Of a stretch of DNA of 64,000 bases, positions 50,702 through 59,220 are shown one piece after another. The stretch is from Streptomyces sp. R21 (GTDB lineage Bacteria; Actinomycetota; Actinomycetes; Streptomycetales; Streptomycetaceae). Below the pieces are notes generated by a model. It ran no database searches and was not told the DNA's origin. It saw nothing but the letters and a program-made list of their open reading frames with translations. Each line of letters opens with the position of its first letter. Positions within the stretch are counted from its first letter, which is position 1. The stretch covers positions 5,427,001 to 5,491,000 of the forward strand of contig NZ_CP163435.1 of the NCBI RefSeq assembly GCF_041051975.1. Direction: 5' to 3'. The position numbers were made by a program, and so were the translations under genes.

Positions 50702-51973
50702 ATGAGCCACCGTGAGGACGTCAAGGACATCGACGTACGCCCCATCACCGACGCCGAGGTCCCGGACTGGATCAGGGCACTGAACACCGGGTTCCTGAGG
50801 GCCCCGGAGGTGTCGGAGCGGGAGATCGCGGACCGGAGCTCGTACATCATCCCGGCCCGCACTCTCGGTGCATTCGAGAGCGACGGCTGCGTCGCGACCT
50901 TCAGGTCGTTCCCGCAGCAGCTCACCGTGGTCGGCGGGCGCTCTGTCCCCGCGGACGCCATCTCGAACGTCACGGTCACCGCCACGCACCGCCGCCGCGG
51001 CCTCCTCAGCCGCATGATGAGCCAGGACCTGGCCGCGGCGAAGGAGCGCGGCGACGTCGTCGCGACGCTGATCGCCGCCGAGTACCCGATCTACGGCCGC
51101 TTCGGCTTCGGCCCCGTCACCCAGGCCACCGAGTGGACCGTCGACGTACCCCGTACAGGCCTGGACCCCCGCTGGTCGGGCCCGGCGGACGGCGGGCGCC
51201 TCGACCTCGTGGACGGCGCGGACGTCCGCAAGATCGGCCCCGAGCTGCACGAGCGGCTCCGGCGCGAGCAGCCGGGCGCGGTCGACCGTGACGAACGCTG
51301 GTGGCAGGTCAACACGGGTGCGCTGAGGCTGGACCGCGCCCCGTGGACGGAGCCCTTCTACGCGGTGTACCGCGCGGCGGGCGGCGAGGTGCAGGGCCTG
51401 GTCACGTACACGTGCGACGACAACTGGGGTGACGCCAAGCAGCCGTTGAACACGGCGACCGTGAAGGACCTCATCGCGGTGACCCCGGCCGCCGAGCGCG
51501 CCCTGTGGCAGTACCTGTGCTCGATCGACTGGATCGTCCGGGTCAAGTCCGGCTGGCGCGCTCCCGACGATCTGCTGCCGCACTTCCTGCCCGACCCGCG
51601 CGCCGCCAGGATCACCTCGCAGGCGGACTGGCTGTGGGTGCGGATCCTGGATGTCGTACGGGCGATGGAGGCGCGTACGTACGAGGGGTCGGGGAGTCTG
51701 GTGCTGGAGGTGACCGACCGGGACGGGCTGTCCGCCGGGCGGTACCGGCTCGACGCGGCGGGGCCGGACGGGGCCCGGTGTGTGCCGGGCACGCAGGATG
51801 CCGCCGAACTCACCCTCGATGTCGGCGAGTTGGCGGCGCTTTGGCTGGGCGACGAGTCGGCGGTGCGGCTCGCGGCGCTCGGCCGGGTGCGGGAAGAACG
51901 AGCGGGCGCCGCCTCCGTTGCCGACGCCCTGCTGCGCACGTCCAGGCGGCCTTGGTGCCCGGACATCTTCTGA
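50702..51973 (+). CDS. Eis-like GNAT N-acetyltransferase
   Basis: A 423-residue protein with two GNAT-type domains and a C-terminal sterol-carrier-like domain, as in Eis. The acetyl-CoA loop is VTATHRRRGLLSRMM, the tyrosine of the active site lies in AEYPIYGRFGFG, and the chain ends CPDIF; the C-terminal carboxylate of the final Phe acts as the base in Eis. Mycobacterial Eis acetylates aminoglycosides at several positions; other homologues act on lysines or polyamines. The substrate here is not known. Confidence 0.9.
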   Translation: MSHREDVKDIDVRPITDAEVPDWIRALNTGFLRAPEVSEREIADRSSYIIPARTLGAFESDGCVATFRSFPQQLTVVGGRSVPADAISNVTVTATHRRRGLLSRMMSQDLAAAKERGDVVATLIAAEYPIYGRFGFGPVTQATEWTVDVPRTGLDPRWSGPADGGRLDLVDGADVRKIGPELHERLRREQPGAVDRDERWWQVNTGALRLDRAPWTEPFYAVYRAAGGEVQGLVTYTCDDNWGDAKQPLNTATVKDLIAVTPAAERALWQYLCSIDWIVRVKSGWRAPDDLLPHFLPDPRAARITSQADWLWVRILDVVRAMEARTYEGSGSLVLEVTDRDGLSAGRYRLDAAGPDGARCVPGTQDAAELTLDVGELAALWLGDESAVRLAALGRVREERAGAASVADALLRTSRRPWCPDIF

Positions 51974-52020
51974 TCTCCTGATCCGGTCCTGATCCGGATC
52001 TTCTGGTCCGGATCTTCTGA
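51969..52020. repeat. Short GATCCGG direct repeats after the Eis-like gene
   Basis: Interleaved copies of TGATCCGG and TCCGGATCTTCTG (for example 52000-52019) follow the stop codon. They resemble the TGGATC repeats near dtd. Slippage is likely; no function suggested. Confidence 0.6.
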
Positions 52021-52106
52021 GAGGCGCTCCCTCCGTGCGGGTGGGTGGGTGGTGGTGCTGGTATCCGTAGCGATGAAGTTGTTGTGCGGTGGTGCGGTGG
52101 TGCGGA

Positions 52107-52149
52107 CTGGCCGAGCTCCCGGCTCCCCTCCGGAGGGGAGCCCGGCCAG
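52107..52149. terminator. Palindromic terminator, eis side / small gene A
   Basis: A perfect 22-base palindrome (52121-52142, arms GGCTCCCCTCC and GGAGGGGAGCC) is framed by CTGGCC and GGCCAG. It lies between convergent genes and can stop both. Confidence 0.7.
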
Positions 52150-52173
52150 CCGGACTGCCAGGCGGTGGCCCGG

Positions 52174-52359
52174 TCAGCCGGACTGGGCGAGCAGCATCAC
52201 GAGGATCACAGCTCCGATGCCGCTGATCATGGTGTTCTTGGCCTTGAGGCCGATGGACAGCGCGACGAACGCGATGATGCCCATCGGCCCGTACTTCCAC
52301 TGGATGAGCTGCTCGAACCCAATGGCGAGGGCTGCGACGGCGATGGCGATGAGCGGCAT
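52174..52359 (-). CDS. Two-helix small membrane protein, module A
   Basis: A 61-residue protein of two hydrophobic helices split by a charged turn (EQLIQWKYGPMG, then GLKAKNTM). GGAGGG lies before the ATG at 52359. It shares FEQ-x2-QW-x-YGP-x-GI and SIG-x-KAK with module B's small protein, and more weakly resembles module C's. It is transcribed away from the GntR-type gene A across a shared AT-rich region. Its last 11 bases, CAGCCGGACTG, are repeated 28 bases downstream. Function unknown. Confidence 0.82.
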   Translation of the reverse strand: MPLIAIAVAALAIGFEQLIQWKYGPMGIIAFVALSIGLKAKNTMISGIGAVILVMLLAQSG

Positions 52360-52571
52360 GCGGTCCCTCCTTCGGGACGGGGAGGCGAACCCCCGCTTGG
52401 GCTTGGCTCACCTGGTCGACAAAGTTGTCTACGGTGGCCAACCCTTTGGAAGTTTGACCATGTTGCTCAAGTTGGTTACCAACTCACTCTTACTTATCTC
52501 CGCGTTGGGACGACTCATAACCACCTATCCATCAAGTCCCCAAAGATGGCGGGAAGTTGTAGTGTTTGGTT
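52360..52571. promoter_or_regulatory. Regulatory region of module A
   Basis: AT-rich against the GC-rich background and full of AAGTTG motifs. The best site is the palindrome AGTTGGTTACCAACT (52470-52484, 7-base arms). GACAA-AG-TTGTC lies at 52418-52429. The GntR -10 box TAGTGT is at 52560-52565, 6 bases before its GTG. Both divergent genes should be controlled here. Confidence 0.75.
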
Positions 52572-53474
52572 GTGGAGCCGGAACATGCCGCCGTCAATGG
52601 GCGGAACAGGTCACCACGGCCGCCGCGGTCGCACCGCGAAGTGGCCGATGAGCTGCGCAGCCGGATCAGGTCCGGTCAGTTGCGGCCGGGCCAGCGCATG
52701 CCCACGCAGGCGAAACTGGCCGACGAGTTCGGTGTCGAGCGCGGTGCGGTGCGCCAGGCGCTGCGCATCCTGCAGTCCGAGCACCTGCTCGTGAACGTGT
52801 CCAAGGGCAGCCCCGCGACCGTCGCCCAGAACTGGGGAAAGGTCCTGACCGGGCCGGAAGCCCCGCCGCAGCCCACCATGGTGGCGCTCGGGCCACGGAT
52901 CACCGCCGCCTTCGCGAAACCCCATGTGGAGATCGACGCCCTCTGCCTGACCTGCGTTTCGCTGACGCTCGCGATGGGTGAGCCGTTGCGCCAGATTCAC
53001 TCGGGGCGAATAAAACCGGCCAGGATCGACGTCCGGGTCCTGCTGCCCGGCCGCGACATCGACCTCGCCTTCCCGGCGCGGGTGGACGACACCGACGACG
53101 ACCGGCTGCAGCGCCGCTGGCTGGCCCAGCGCAACGCCCAGGGCCAGGTCCTCAAGCACAACCTGCTGGCGCTGCGCTCCACCCACGGCATCGACGTGCG
53201 CGTGACGTTCCGCGCGCTGCCGTTCACGCCGCCGGTGAAGTTGTACCTGCTGGGCGAGGCGGAGGCGCTCTTCGCCTACTACATGGTCACGCGGCGGGGC
53301 GAGGAGATCGACCACGAGTACCTGGAGATGTACGACACCGAGGGCACGCAGTCGATGCTGTTCCCCTTCGCGCAGGGCATCGGGCTGCGGGACACCACGT
53401 TCGTCGAGCAGTCGCATCTGTGGTTCAACGCGCTGTGGGAGACCATCAGCTCGGAACTCTTCCTGACGAGCTGA
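52572..53474 (+). CDS. GntR-type regulator, module A
   Basis: A 300-residue regulator. The winged helix (residues ~20-80) has ADELRSRIRSGQL, MPTQAKLADEFGVERGAVRQALRIL. The ~200-residue effector part does not look like FCD, UTRA or MocR aminotransferase domains. It shows VRVLLPGRDIDLAFPARVD, PPVKLYLLGEAEALFAYYMV and SHLWFNALWETISSEL. Most of the protein aligns with module B's regulator. I set the start at GTG 52572, leaderless after TAGTGT-TTGGTT, matching module B exactly. Ligand unknown. Confidence 0.83.
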   Translation: MEPEHAAVNGRNRSPRPPRSHREVADELRSRIRSGQLRPGQRMPTQAKLADEFGVERGAVRQALRILQSEHLLVNVSKGSPATVAQNWGKVLTGPEAPPQPTMVALGPRITAAFAKPHVEIDALCLTCVSLTLAMGEPLRQIHSGRIKPARIDVRVLLPGRDIDLAFPARVDDTDDDRLQRRWLAQRNAQGQVLKHNLLALRSTHGIDVRVTFRALPFTPPVKLYLLGEAEALFAYYMVTRRGEEIDHEYLEMYDTEGTQSMLFPFAQGIGLRDTTFVEQSHLWFNALWETISSELFLTS

Positions 53475-53531
53475 GGCCTCCCGGGCCTTGCGTTGACATA
53501 TCCGCGCAGTTCACAGGGTGGGACCTGCAGA

Positions 53532-53720
53532 TCACAGGGTGGGACCCGTGACCGTCAGGGCGAGGACGACCGCCCCGATGGAGCTGCATGTCGGGCTCTT
53601 GGCCTTGATGCCGATGCTGAGCAGCAGCAGTCCGACGATGCCTGTCGGGCCGTACTGCCACTGCACGATCTGCTCGAAGCCGACGACGAAGACGGCGGAG
53701 AGGAGGGCGATGGCGGGCAT
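53532..53720 (-). CDS. Two-helix small membrane protein, module B
   Basis: A 62-residue paralogue of module A's small protein: FEQIVQWQYGPTGIV and LLSIGIKAKSPT are shared. A GGGGGAACC site precedes the ATG at 53720. It is divergent from GntR-type gene B over 184 bases. Its last 15 bases, TCACAGGGTGGGACC on the plus strand, are repeated 21 bases downstream, which parallels module A. Confidence 0.82.
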   Translation of the reverse strand: MPAIALLSAVFVVGFEQIVQWQYGPTGIVGLLLLSIGIKAKSPTCSSIGAVVLALTVTGPTL

Positions 53721-53904
53721 GGTGGTTCCCCCTGGTTCGGTGATTCGGGTGGCGATGGGCGGCGTGGTACCTCCGGAGGCAAAACTTCCGCCAACTTGGC
53801 TAAGTTGGCAACCAACTCTGATTAAGTTGTCCCCACTTGGCTACTAGTCATAAACAACTTTCAAACAACTCCCCATAGATGGATGGGAGTTGTACCGTTT
53901 GGTC
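53721..53904. promoter_or_regulatory. Regulatory region of module B
   Basis: AT-rich. It contains overlapping inverted repeats CCAACTT-GGCT-AAGTTGG (53791-53808) and AGTTGG-CAA-CCAACT (53803-53817), then further AAGTTGT, ACTTGG and AACAACTT half-sites to 53890. The core AGTTGG-N3-CCAACT is the same as in module A. The GntR -10 TACCGT (53893-53898) is 6 bases before the GTG. Confidence 0.78.
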
Positions 53905-54777
53905 GTGACCCAGGAGAACGTTGCAGTGAACGGCAGCAGAAGGCTCTCGTCACAGGAGATCGCCGATGTCCTACGGGACCGGATCCGGACCGGAGACCTG
54001 AAGGCGGGGGACCGGCTTCCCACCCAGGCCGAACTCGCCGACGAGTTCGGGGTGGAGCGCGGCGCCGTCCGCCAGGCCCTGCGTGCCCTCCAGGAAGACG
54101 GCCTGCTGAGCAACGTGAGCAAGGGAAGCCCGCCCCGCATCGCCGACGTGGCACCCATACGAGGGGAACCGCAGCCGACGATGGTGGCGCTGGGACCACG
54201 GCTGGCCGAGGCCTTCGCGTCCCAGCACGTCCGCATCGACGCCGCGTGCCTCACCGCCGAGACGCTGATGCTGGCGCTCGGCGAACCGGTCCGCCTGATC
54301 CACGAGGGCCGCATCCGCCCCGAATCGATCGACGTACGCATCCTGCTGCCCAGCCGCGAGATCGACCTCGCCTTCCCGGCACGGGTGGACGGCACCGACG
54401 AGCGCGACCCGATCCACAAGCGCTGGCTCGACCAGCGCAACGCCCAGGGCCACGTCCTGCGCCACAACCTCCAGGCGCTGCGCCACTCCCACGGCATCGA
54501 CGTGCGCGTGACGTTCCGCGCGCTGCCCTTCACCCCGCCCATGAAGCTGTACCTGCTCAACGAGGCGGAGGCGCTCTTCGCGTACTACATGGTGACCAGG
54601 CGCGAGGAGGAGGTGGGCGACGGAATGCTGGAGATGTACGACGCCCTCGGCGGCAAGTCCCTGCTGTTCTCCTTCGAGAAGCGGGCGGGCCAGCGGGACG
54701 CCGCGTTCGTGGAGGAATCTCAGAAGTGGTTCAACGCCCTCTGGGAAACCATCACCACGGACCTGACACTCTCCTAG
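53905..54777 (+). CDS. GntR-type regulator, module B
   Basis: A 290-residue paralogue of the module A regulator, near-identical in the recognition helix (LPTQAELADEFGVERGAVRQ) and in RVTFRALPFTPPMKLYLL. The same leaderless layout, TACCGT-TTGGTC-GTG, fixes the start at 53905. Because the DNA-binding helix and the operator core are both shared, regulators A and B may cross-bind. It overlaps the HAD gene by one base (TAGTG), so the phosphatase is coupled to it. Confidence 0.84.
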   Translation: MTQENVAVNGSRRLSSQEIADVLRDRIRTGDLKAGDRLPTQAELADEFGVERGAVRQALRALQEDGLLSNVSKGSPPRIADVAPIRGEPQPTMVALGPRLAEAFASQHVRIDAACLTAETLMLALGEPVRLIHEGRIRPESIDVRILLPSREIDLAFPARVDGTDERDPIHKRWLDQRNAQGHVLRHNLQALRHSHGIDVRVTFRALPFTPPMKLYLLNEAEALFAYYMVTRREEEVGDGMLEMYDALGGKSLLFSFEKRAGQRDAAFVEESQKWFNALWETITTDLTLS

Positions 54778-55541
54778 TGACTCCTGATACGGCGCAGACT
54801 GAACAAGTGGCGACTGAGCACGTGGCGACAGGGACGGAGCCGGAGACAGAGAACCTGCGGGAAGTGATCAAACGTGCCCGCTTTGTGGTCTTTGACTTCG
54901 ACGGACCGATCTGCCGGCTGTTCGCGATGCATTCGGCGGAGAACGTGGCGAGGGACCTGGTGGAGTTGCTCGCCCGGCAGGGGCTGCGCGGACTGCTGAC
55001 CGAGGAGGAGCGGGTTCACCCGGACCCGATGGCCGTCCTGCACGCGGTCGACCGGCGCCGTCCGCGCAGCGACCTGGTGACCGAACTGGAGGAGCGGCTC
55101 ACCACGCAGGAACTCCTGGCGGTGGTCTCCGCGATGCCCACCCCTTATGCGGACCCGCTGATACGCACCTGGAGCGCGGTCGGCGCCCGCCTCGCCATCG
55201 CCACCAACAACTCCGCCCGCACGGCCGCCAGTTACCTCGCCACCCGCGGCCTTACCGACTGCTTCGCCCCCAACATCTACGGCCGCACCCAGGACCTCCA
55301 CCACCTCAAGCCCGACCCTCACTGCCTCAACCGAGCCCTGAACGCCCTGGGCGCCGCACCCGCCACCGCCCTGATGATCGGCGACACCCCCTCGGACCTC
55401 GTCGCCGCCCAGCGCGCCGGCGTTCCGTTCCTCGGCTACGCGCGTAACGCGGGCAAGGAGAAGGCACTGCGGGAGGCGGGGGCGGAGGACGTGGTGAGCT
55501 CTCTGGAGCCGGTTCTGCGGGCGGTGCGGGGGCAGGCCTGA
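54777..55541 (+). CDS. HAD-family phosphatase
   Basis: A 254-residue HAD hydrolase: motif I DFDGPICRLF (nucleophile and acid aspartates), motif II ATNNS, motif III Lys in LKPDP, motif IV MIGDTPSDLVAA. The cap is alpha-helical, as in phosphoglycolate or sugar-phosphate phosphatases. The first ~35 residues are extra and Thr/Glu-rich. The GTG at 54777 overlaps the regulator stop. Paired with the kinase downstream it could remove a phosphate that the kinase adds; this is inference. Confidence 0.87.
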   Translation: MTPDTAQTEQVATEHVATGTEPETENLREVIKRARFVVFDFDGPICRLFAMHSAENVARDLVELLARQGLRGLLTEEERVHPDPMAVLHAVDRRRPRSDLVTELEERLTTQELLAVVSAMPTPYADPLIRTWSAVGARLAIATNNSARTAASYLATRGLTDCFAPNIYGRTQDLHHLKPDPHCLNRALNALGAAPATALMIGDTPSDLVAAQRAGVPFLGYARNAGKEKALREAGAEDVVSSLEPVLRAVRGQA

Positions 55542-55545
55542 GAGC

Positions 55546-55728
55546 TCACGTCTGAGACATCAGGATGACGAAGAGGACCGCCGCCCCCACTGCCGTACGC
55601 GTATGCCGTGCCCGTAGGGCGATGCAGGCCACCGTCAGCGACAGCACGCCCAACAGTCCGGCCTTCACCTGCGCCTGGAGCCCCAGGAAGAACTCGAGGA
55701 CTCCCATCAGCATCTCTAATTGGACCAT
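55546..55728 (-). CDS. Two-helix small membrane protein, module C
   Basis: A 60-residue relative of modules A and B, more diverged: GLLGVLSLTVACIALRARHTRTAVGAAVLFVILMSQ lines up with GIIAFVALSIGLKAKNTMISGIGAVILVMLLAQ only in pattern. Its stop lies 4 bases from the convergent HAD stop. The ATG at 55728 follows GGTGGGG; an upstream GTG at 55737 is possible. Divergent from GntR-type gene C. Confidence 0.68.
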   Translation of the reverse strand: MVQLEMLMGVLEFFLGLQAQVKAGLLGVLSLTVACIALRARHTRTAVGAAVLFVILMSQT

Positions 55729-55903
55729 GATCCCCACCCATCCCTTCCACTTCCAGTGAAGCGATCAACTTCCCGTCCAATTGGCCTGGTTGACGTAAAT
55801 GTTGTCTGCCCTGCCTGGTTGATCCCTTAACCGGCAAACTGGTTGGACTGCTCGCTTGACTGGAATCGGTTTGCTTGTCGGCGCGCAGAGGTACGGTCGG
55901 GGT
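55729..55903. promoter_or_regulatory. Regulatory region of module C
   Basis: AT-rich. It has three copies of CTGGTTG at 55786, 55815 and 55839 and a near palindrome AACCGGCAAACTGGTT, so the operator differs from modules A and B. The regulator's -10 TACGGT (55892-55897) lies 6 bases from its GTG. Confidence 0.65.
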
Positions 55904-56791
55904 GTGGGTGGACAGCGAAGCGGTGACGGTGGCGGCAAGGAGTTCCTGCGCGTCTCGGCAGCGTTGCGTTCCCGGATAGCGGAGGGCACCTACGCCCTGG
56001 GCGGCCAGCTGCCGGCTCAGCGGGCGCTGGCGGAGGAGTTCGCGGTCTCCCGTGACACCGTGCAGCGGGTCCTGAAGGAACTGGCCGACGAAGGATGGAT
56101 CGAATCCCGGCAGGGCAGCGGGTCACGCGTGATCGAGAACGTGATCCAGCAGACGCAGCGCATCCGGCCCGTGACGCCCAGGCAGCCGCGGGCGGGTCGC
56201 TCCACCCAGCTGCTGTCGATCATCGGCGATGCTTTTAGGCAGCCTCAAGTAGCCTTGGATATCTTCACGTTGACGTCCGAGACGCTGGACACCCAGATCC
56301 GGGTGCAGGCGGACCGGATCAGGGCAGGGGAGATCGGGCCGGAGCGCATCGCTCTGCGCATGCTGCTGCCGGCCGAGGACATGCGCCTGCCCTACCCCCG
56401 GGCCAGGCATGCCCCGGACGATCCACGGGTGCCGGAGAGGACGCTCTCCATCACCCGCAGACACACCGCGTCACTGCGCGCCGTCCTGCAGGAGCTGAAG
56501 GTCCAGGAGCTGGTCCCGGAAATCGAGTTCCAGATCCGCCATGTGGAGCTCGCGCCGCCCTTCAAGCTCTATCTGCTCAACGGCACCCAGGCACTACAGG
56601 GCTTCTACGAGGTGATCGAGCGTCCCATCCCGCTGGAGGACGGCACGGCGCTCGACGTACTCGACGTGCTGGGGCTCGGCGCCACGCTCATGCACTACGT
56701 CGAGGACGGTGATCCGGAATCCGTCGGGTCGGTCTTCGTCGCCAGAAGTCGCGACTGGTTCGAGTCCGTCTGGAATCTGCTCGCAACCTGA
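55904..56791 (+). CDS. GntR-type regulator, module C
   Basis: A 295-residue regulator: winged helix with ALRSRIAEGTY, LPAQRALAEEFAVSRDTVQRVLKEL, then the same unusual effector domain, shown by LRMLLPAEDMRLPYPRA, PPFKLYLLNGTQALQGFYEV and SRDWFESVWNLL. It is a diverged member of the A/B group. The start at GTG 55904 is leaderless (TACGGT-CGGGGT-GTG). The kinase gene follows on the same strand after 135 bases. Confidence 0.82.
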   Translation: MGGQRSGDGGGKEFLRVSAALRSRIAEGTYALGGQLPAQRALAEEFAVSRDTVQRVLKELADEGWIESRQGSGSRVIENVIQQTQRIRPVTPRQPRAGRSTQLLSIIGDAFRQPQVALDIFTLTSETLDTQIRVQADRIRAGEIGPERIALRMLLPAEDMRLPYPRARHAPDDPRVPERTLSITRRHTASLRAVLQELKVQELVPEIEFQIRHVELAPPFKLYLLNGTQALQGFYEVIERPIPLEDGTALDVLDVLGLGATLMHYVEDGDPESVGSVFVARSRDWFESVWNLLAT

Positions 56792-56926
56792 CGCAATTCC
56801 GGTCAATCCGCAGTTGTACGCACCCTTGCGCCTAGGGTTCCGGTTATCTCATTGAGACCAACTCAAAACGCCATCCGTATGTAGCGACGCTAGGGTTTGC
56901 CGCAACCTAAGTTTCAGGAGTGGCCC

Positions 56927-59212
56927 GTGGGCGCACCTCCGGTTCCCAGGCGCGCCTTTTGGGAACGATGTGCCGCCGATGATGCCTACGACGAGTTCGT
57001 GGGACAGGCGAAACAGCTCGGAGTGATGAGCGGTGGTCATCACAACCGCAATTACGTGCTGCCCCTGACGGAGGCGATGGCGCGGCGGGTGGGACGCGAG
57101 CCGGGCACGAACGTGACGGTGCGGATCCGCAGGCCCGAGGCCCTGCCGGTGGTGATCCGGACCTGGGAGCACGAGGCGGAGATCCTCGACGCCATCGGGG
57201 GAGTCCTCCCCCATGTGCCGCAGTGCCTCGCCCGGCGCCGCGGCTCGGCCGTGCACAGCTTTGTGGAAGGCGTCCCGCTCTCCAACATCTGTCCGAACGG
57301 CAAGCCCGTCGACAGCCTGCTGATCGAGGCACTCGCCGGGCTGCTGGCACAGATGTCGCAGGTACGGCGAGAGGCGTTACCGCCGTTGCCCGACGGCTGG
57401 CCGCCCAACGACCGGGACGGCCAGGGCTTTCTCCAAGCGCTCGCACGTCTCGCAGACCGGCAGATCCGGCAGCCCAATTGGGCTGACTTCGGCGGACTGT
57501 TCGTCGCTCTGGGGATTCCCGATGACGCCCTGACCCGGCTGGCCGAGCGGGTGCCCGTCATGGCCCGGCGCCCGTACAGCCTCCTCCACACGGATCTCCA
57601 CCGGGACAACGTGATCGTCACCTACGGTGGCGAGCCGCCCCTGATCTGCGTGGACTGGGAACTCGCCACCTACGGCGACCCGCTGCACGACCTCGCCACG
57701 CACCTCGTCCGGATGCGGTATCCGGAGATCCAGTGGAACGAGGTGATCGAGTCCTGGGCGGCGGCCATCCAGGACACCAGACCCATGGCGGCGAACGGGC
57801 TCGCGCGGGATCTGCGTCATTACGTCGCCTTCGAGCGCGCCCAGTCCGTGTACCCGGACGTGATGCGTGCGGCGAGGTCCCTGGAGGATTCGTTCGACCA
57901 GCAGAGCCTGGACCGGGCGACGGCCGACGTGAGCAGCGCACTCAGGGCCGCCGCCGAACCTCTCAGGCTCGCACACGTGCCGGACGAGGCCGACGTGCAG
58001 CGTGTCCTCATCCGGTGGCAGGCGTCCCGGCACGACCGGCGGGCCGGCGTCAGCAGGAGCGCCAACGTCCTTGCCTGGCAGCCGGACCCGCGTTTGGACG
58101 AGCATCCCGACTTCCCTCGTACGGCCGTGCTCGCCGCCCTGATCGCCGAAGGGGCGGCCCCTGCCGACCGTGTCTTCAAGGGGACGGCGCACCTCAACTC
58201 GGTCGTGCGGGTGCCGGGCATCGATTCTCCGGTCGTGGTGCGTCGCAAGGTGGCATCGGTCTGCCGCCGCGAGCGCGGCTATCTGAGCGAGCACGCCGTT
58301 CTCAGGGCCATCGAGAACTCCGGGATCGCCGTGACGGCACCGAGAGTCCTCGCCCTGGGCGTGAGCCACACGGACGATCCGTTCGCCATCCACACGTACG
58401 TGGGTCCGCAGGAGGGTGACCAGCCGCCGAACCACCCGGTCAACGGTCTGCTGCCCCATGAAGCGGACCGGCTGGTCGACCAGCTGTGCGAACTGACCCG
58501 GGTCGACTACGCCTCGGTGGACCCGACGGCCGGCGACTGGACCACGGAGTGCGGCTTCGACGGAGGCCGCGACGTGGGCTTCTACGAGTGGCTGAGCAAC
58601 CAACTCGTGCTGCTTGTCCAGGGGTTGGCCAAGGAATCCCAGCAGCTGGCCCAGGTGCTGGGGCTGCCCGGCGCGTTTCGGCTGAGGGAGATCCTGTCCC
58701 GGCACCGGGTGACCCCGCGAGATTCGGCCCTGCTGCACGGCGACCTGAACCCCTGGAACCTCGTACGGCGCAACGACGCCCTGGGGCTCACGATCATCGA
58801 CTGGGAGATGGCGATGGTCGGTGATCCGCTGTACGACCTGGTCCGGCACATGCATCTCACGCCCACCAGGCCCGAGATCCGCGACCGTATGTTCCGCCGC
58901 TGGGAGCAGCGCCTGCCCGCCACGCAGACCAAGGACTGGAAGCAGGACTGGCTCGTCTATCGCTGGATCGAGATCGTCCGCTCCGCCTACGTCGACCTCG
59001 ACCGCCTGGTCACGGGCGCCAGCCTCGACGCCCCGAACGTCCGCAGGGCCGTGAATTCCTACGCGATGACCCTGGCAGCGGCCACAGCCTCACTCGGTCT
59101 GCCCGTGCGCTCGACGGCGAACCCCTATCTGGCCCGCGCGTTGCCGCACGGAGGCCTGCGGAATCTCACGGCGGCGCCGACGCCCTCCTGGCGCCGGCCC
59201 GCACGTCCCTGA
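56927..59212 (+). CDS. Tandem APH-family kinase (two phosphotransferase domains)
   Basis: A 761-residue protein made of two complete aminoglycoside-phosphotransferase/choline-kinase-like domains. Domain 1 has H221-T-D223-LHRD-N228 and DWE at 243; domain 2 has H604-G-D606-LNPW-N611 and DWE at 625, each followed by a GDPL-x-DL. Both catalytic Asp, Asn and metal Asp are kept, so both may be active. A ~150-residue linker joins them. I choose GTG 56927 because AGGAG lies 6 bases upstream. The substrate could be a sugar, amino alcohol or drug. Confidence 0.85.
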   Translation: MGAPPVPRRAFWERCAADDAYDEFVGQAKQLGVMSGGHHNRNYVLPLTEAMARRVGREPGTNVTVRIRRPEALPVVIRTWEHEAEILDAIGGVLPHVPQCLARRRGSAVHSFVEGVPLSNICPNGKPVDSLLIEALAGLLAQMSQVRREALPPLPDGWPPNDRDGQGFLQALARLADRQIRQPNWADFGGLFVALGIPDDALTRLAERVPVMARRPYSLLHTDLHRDNVIVTYGGEPPLICVDWELATYGDPLHDLATHLVRMRYPEIQWNEVIESWAAAIQDTRPMAANGLARDLRHYVAFERAQSVYPDVMRAARSLEDSFDQQSLDRATADVSSALRAAAEPLRLAHVPDEADVQRVLIRWQASRHDRRAGVSRSANVLAWQPDPRLDEHPDFPRTAVLAALIAEGAAPADRVFKGTAHLNSVVRVPGIDSPVVVRRKVASVCRRERGYLSEHAVLRAIENSGIAVTAPRVLALGVSHTDDPFAIHTYVGPQEGDQPPNHPVNGLLPHEADRLVDQLCELTRVDYASVDPTAGDWTTECGFDGGRDVGFYEWLSNQLVLLVQGLAKESQQLAQVLGLPGAFRLREILSRHRVTPRDSALLHGDLNPWNLVRRNDALGLTIIDWEMAMVGDPLYDLVRHMHLTPTRPEIRDRMFRRWEQRLPATQTKDWKQDWLVYRWIEIVRSAYVDLDRLVTGASLDAPNVRRAVNSYAMTLAAATASLGLPVRSTANPYLARALPHGGLRNLTAAPTPSWRRPARP

Positions 59213-59220
59213 GCGTGGCG

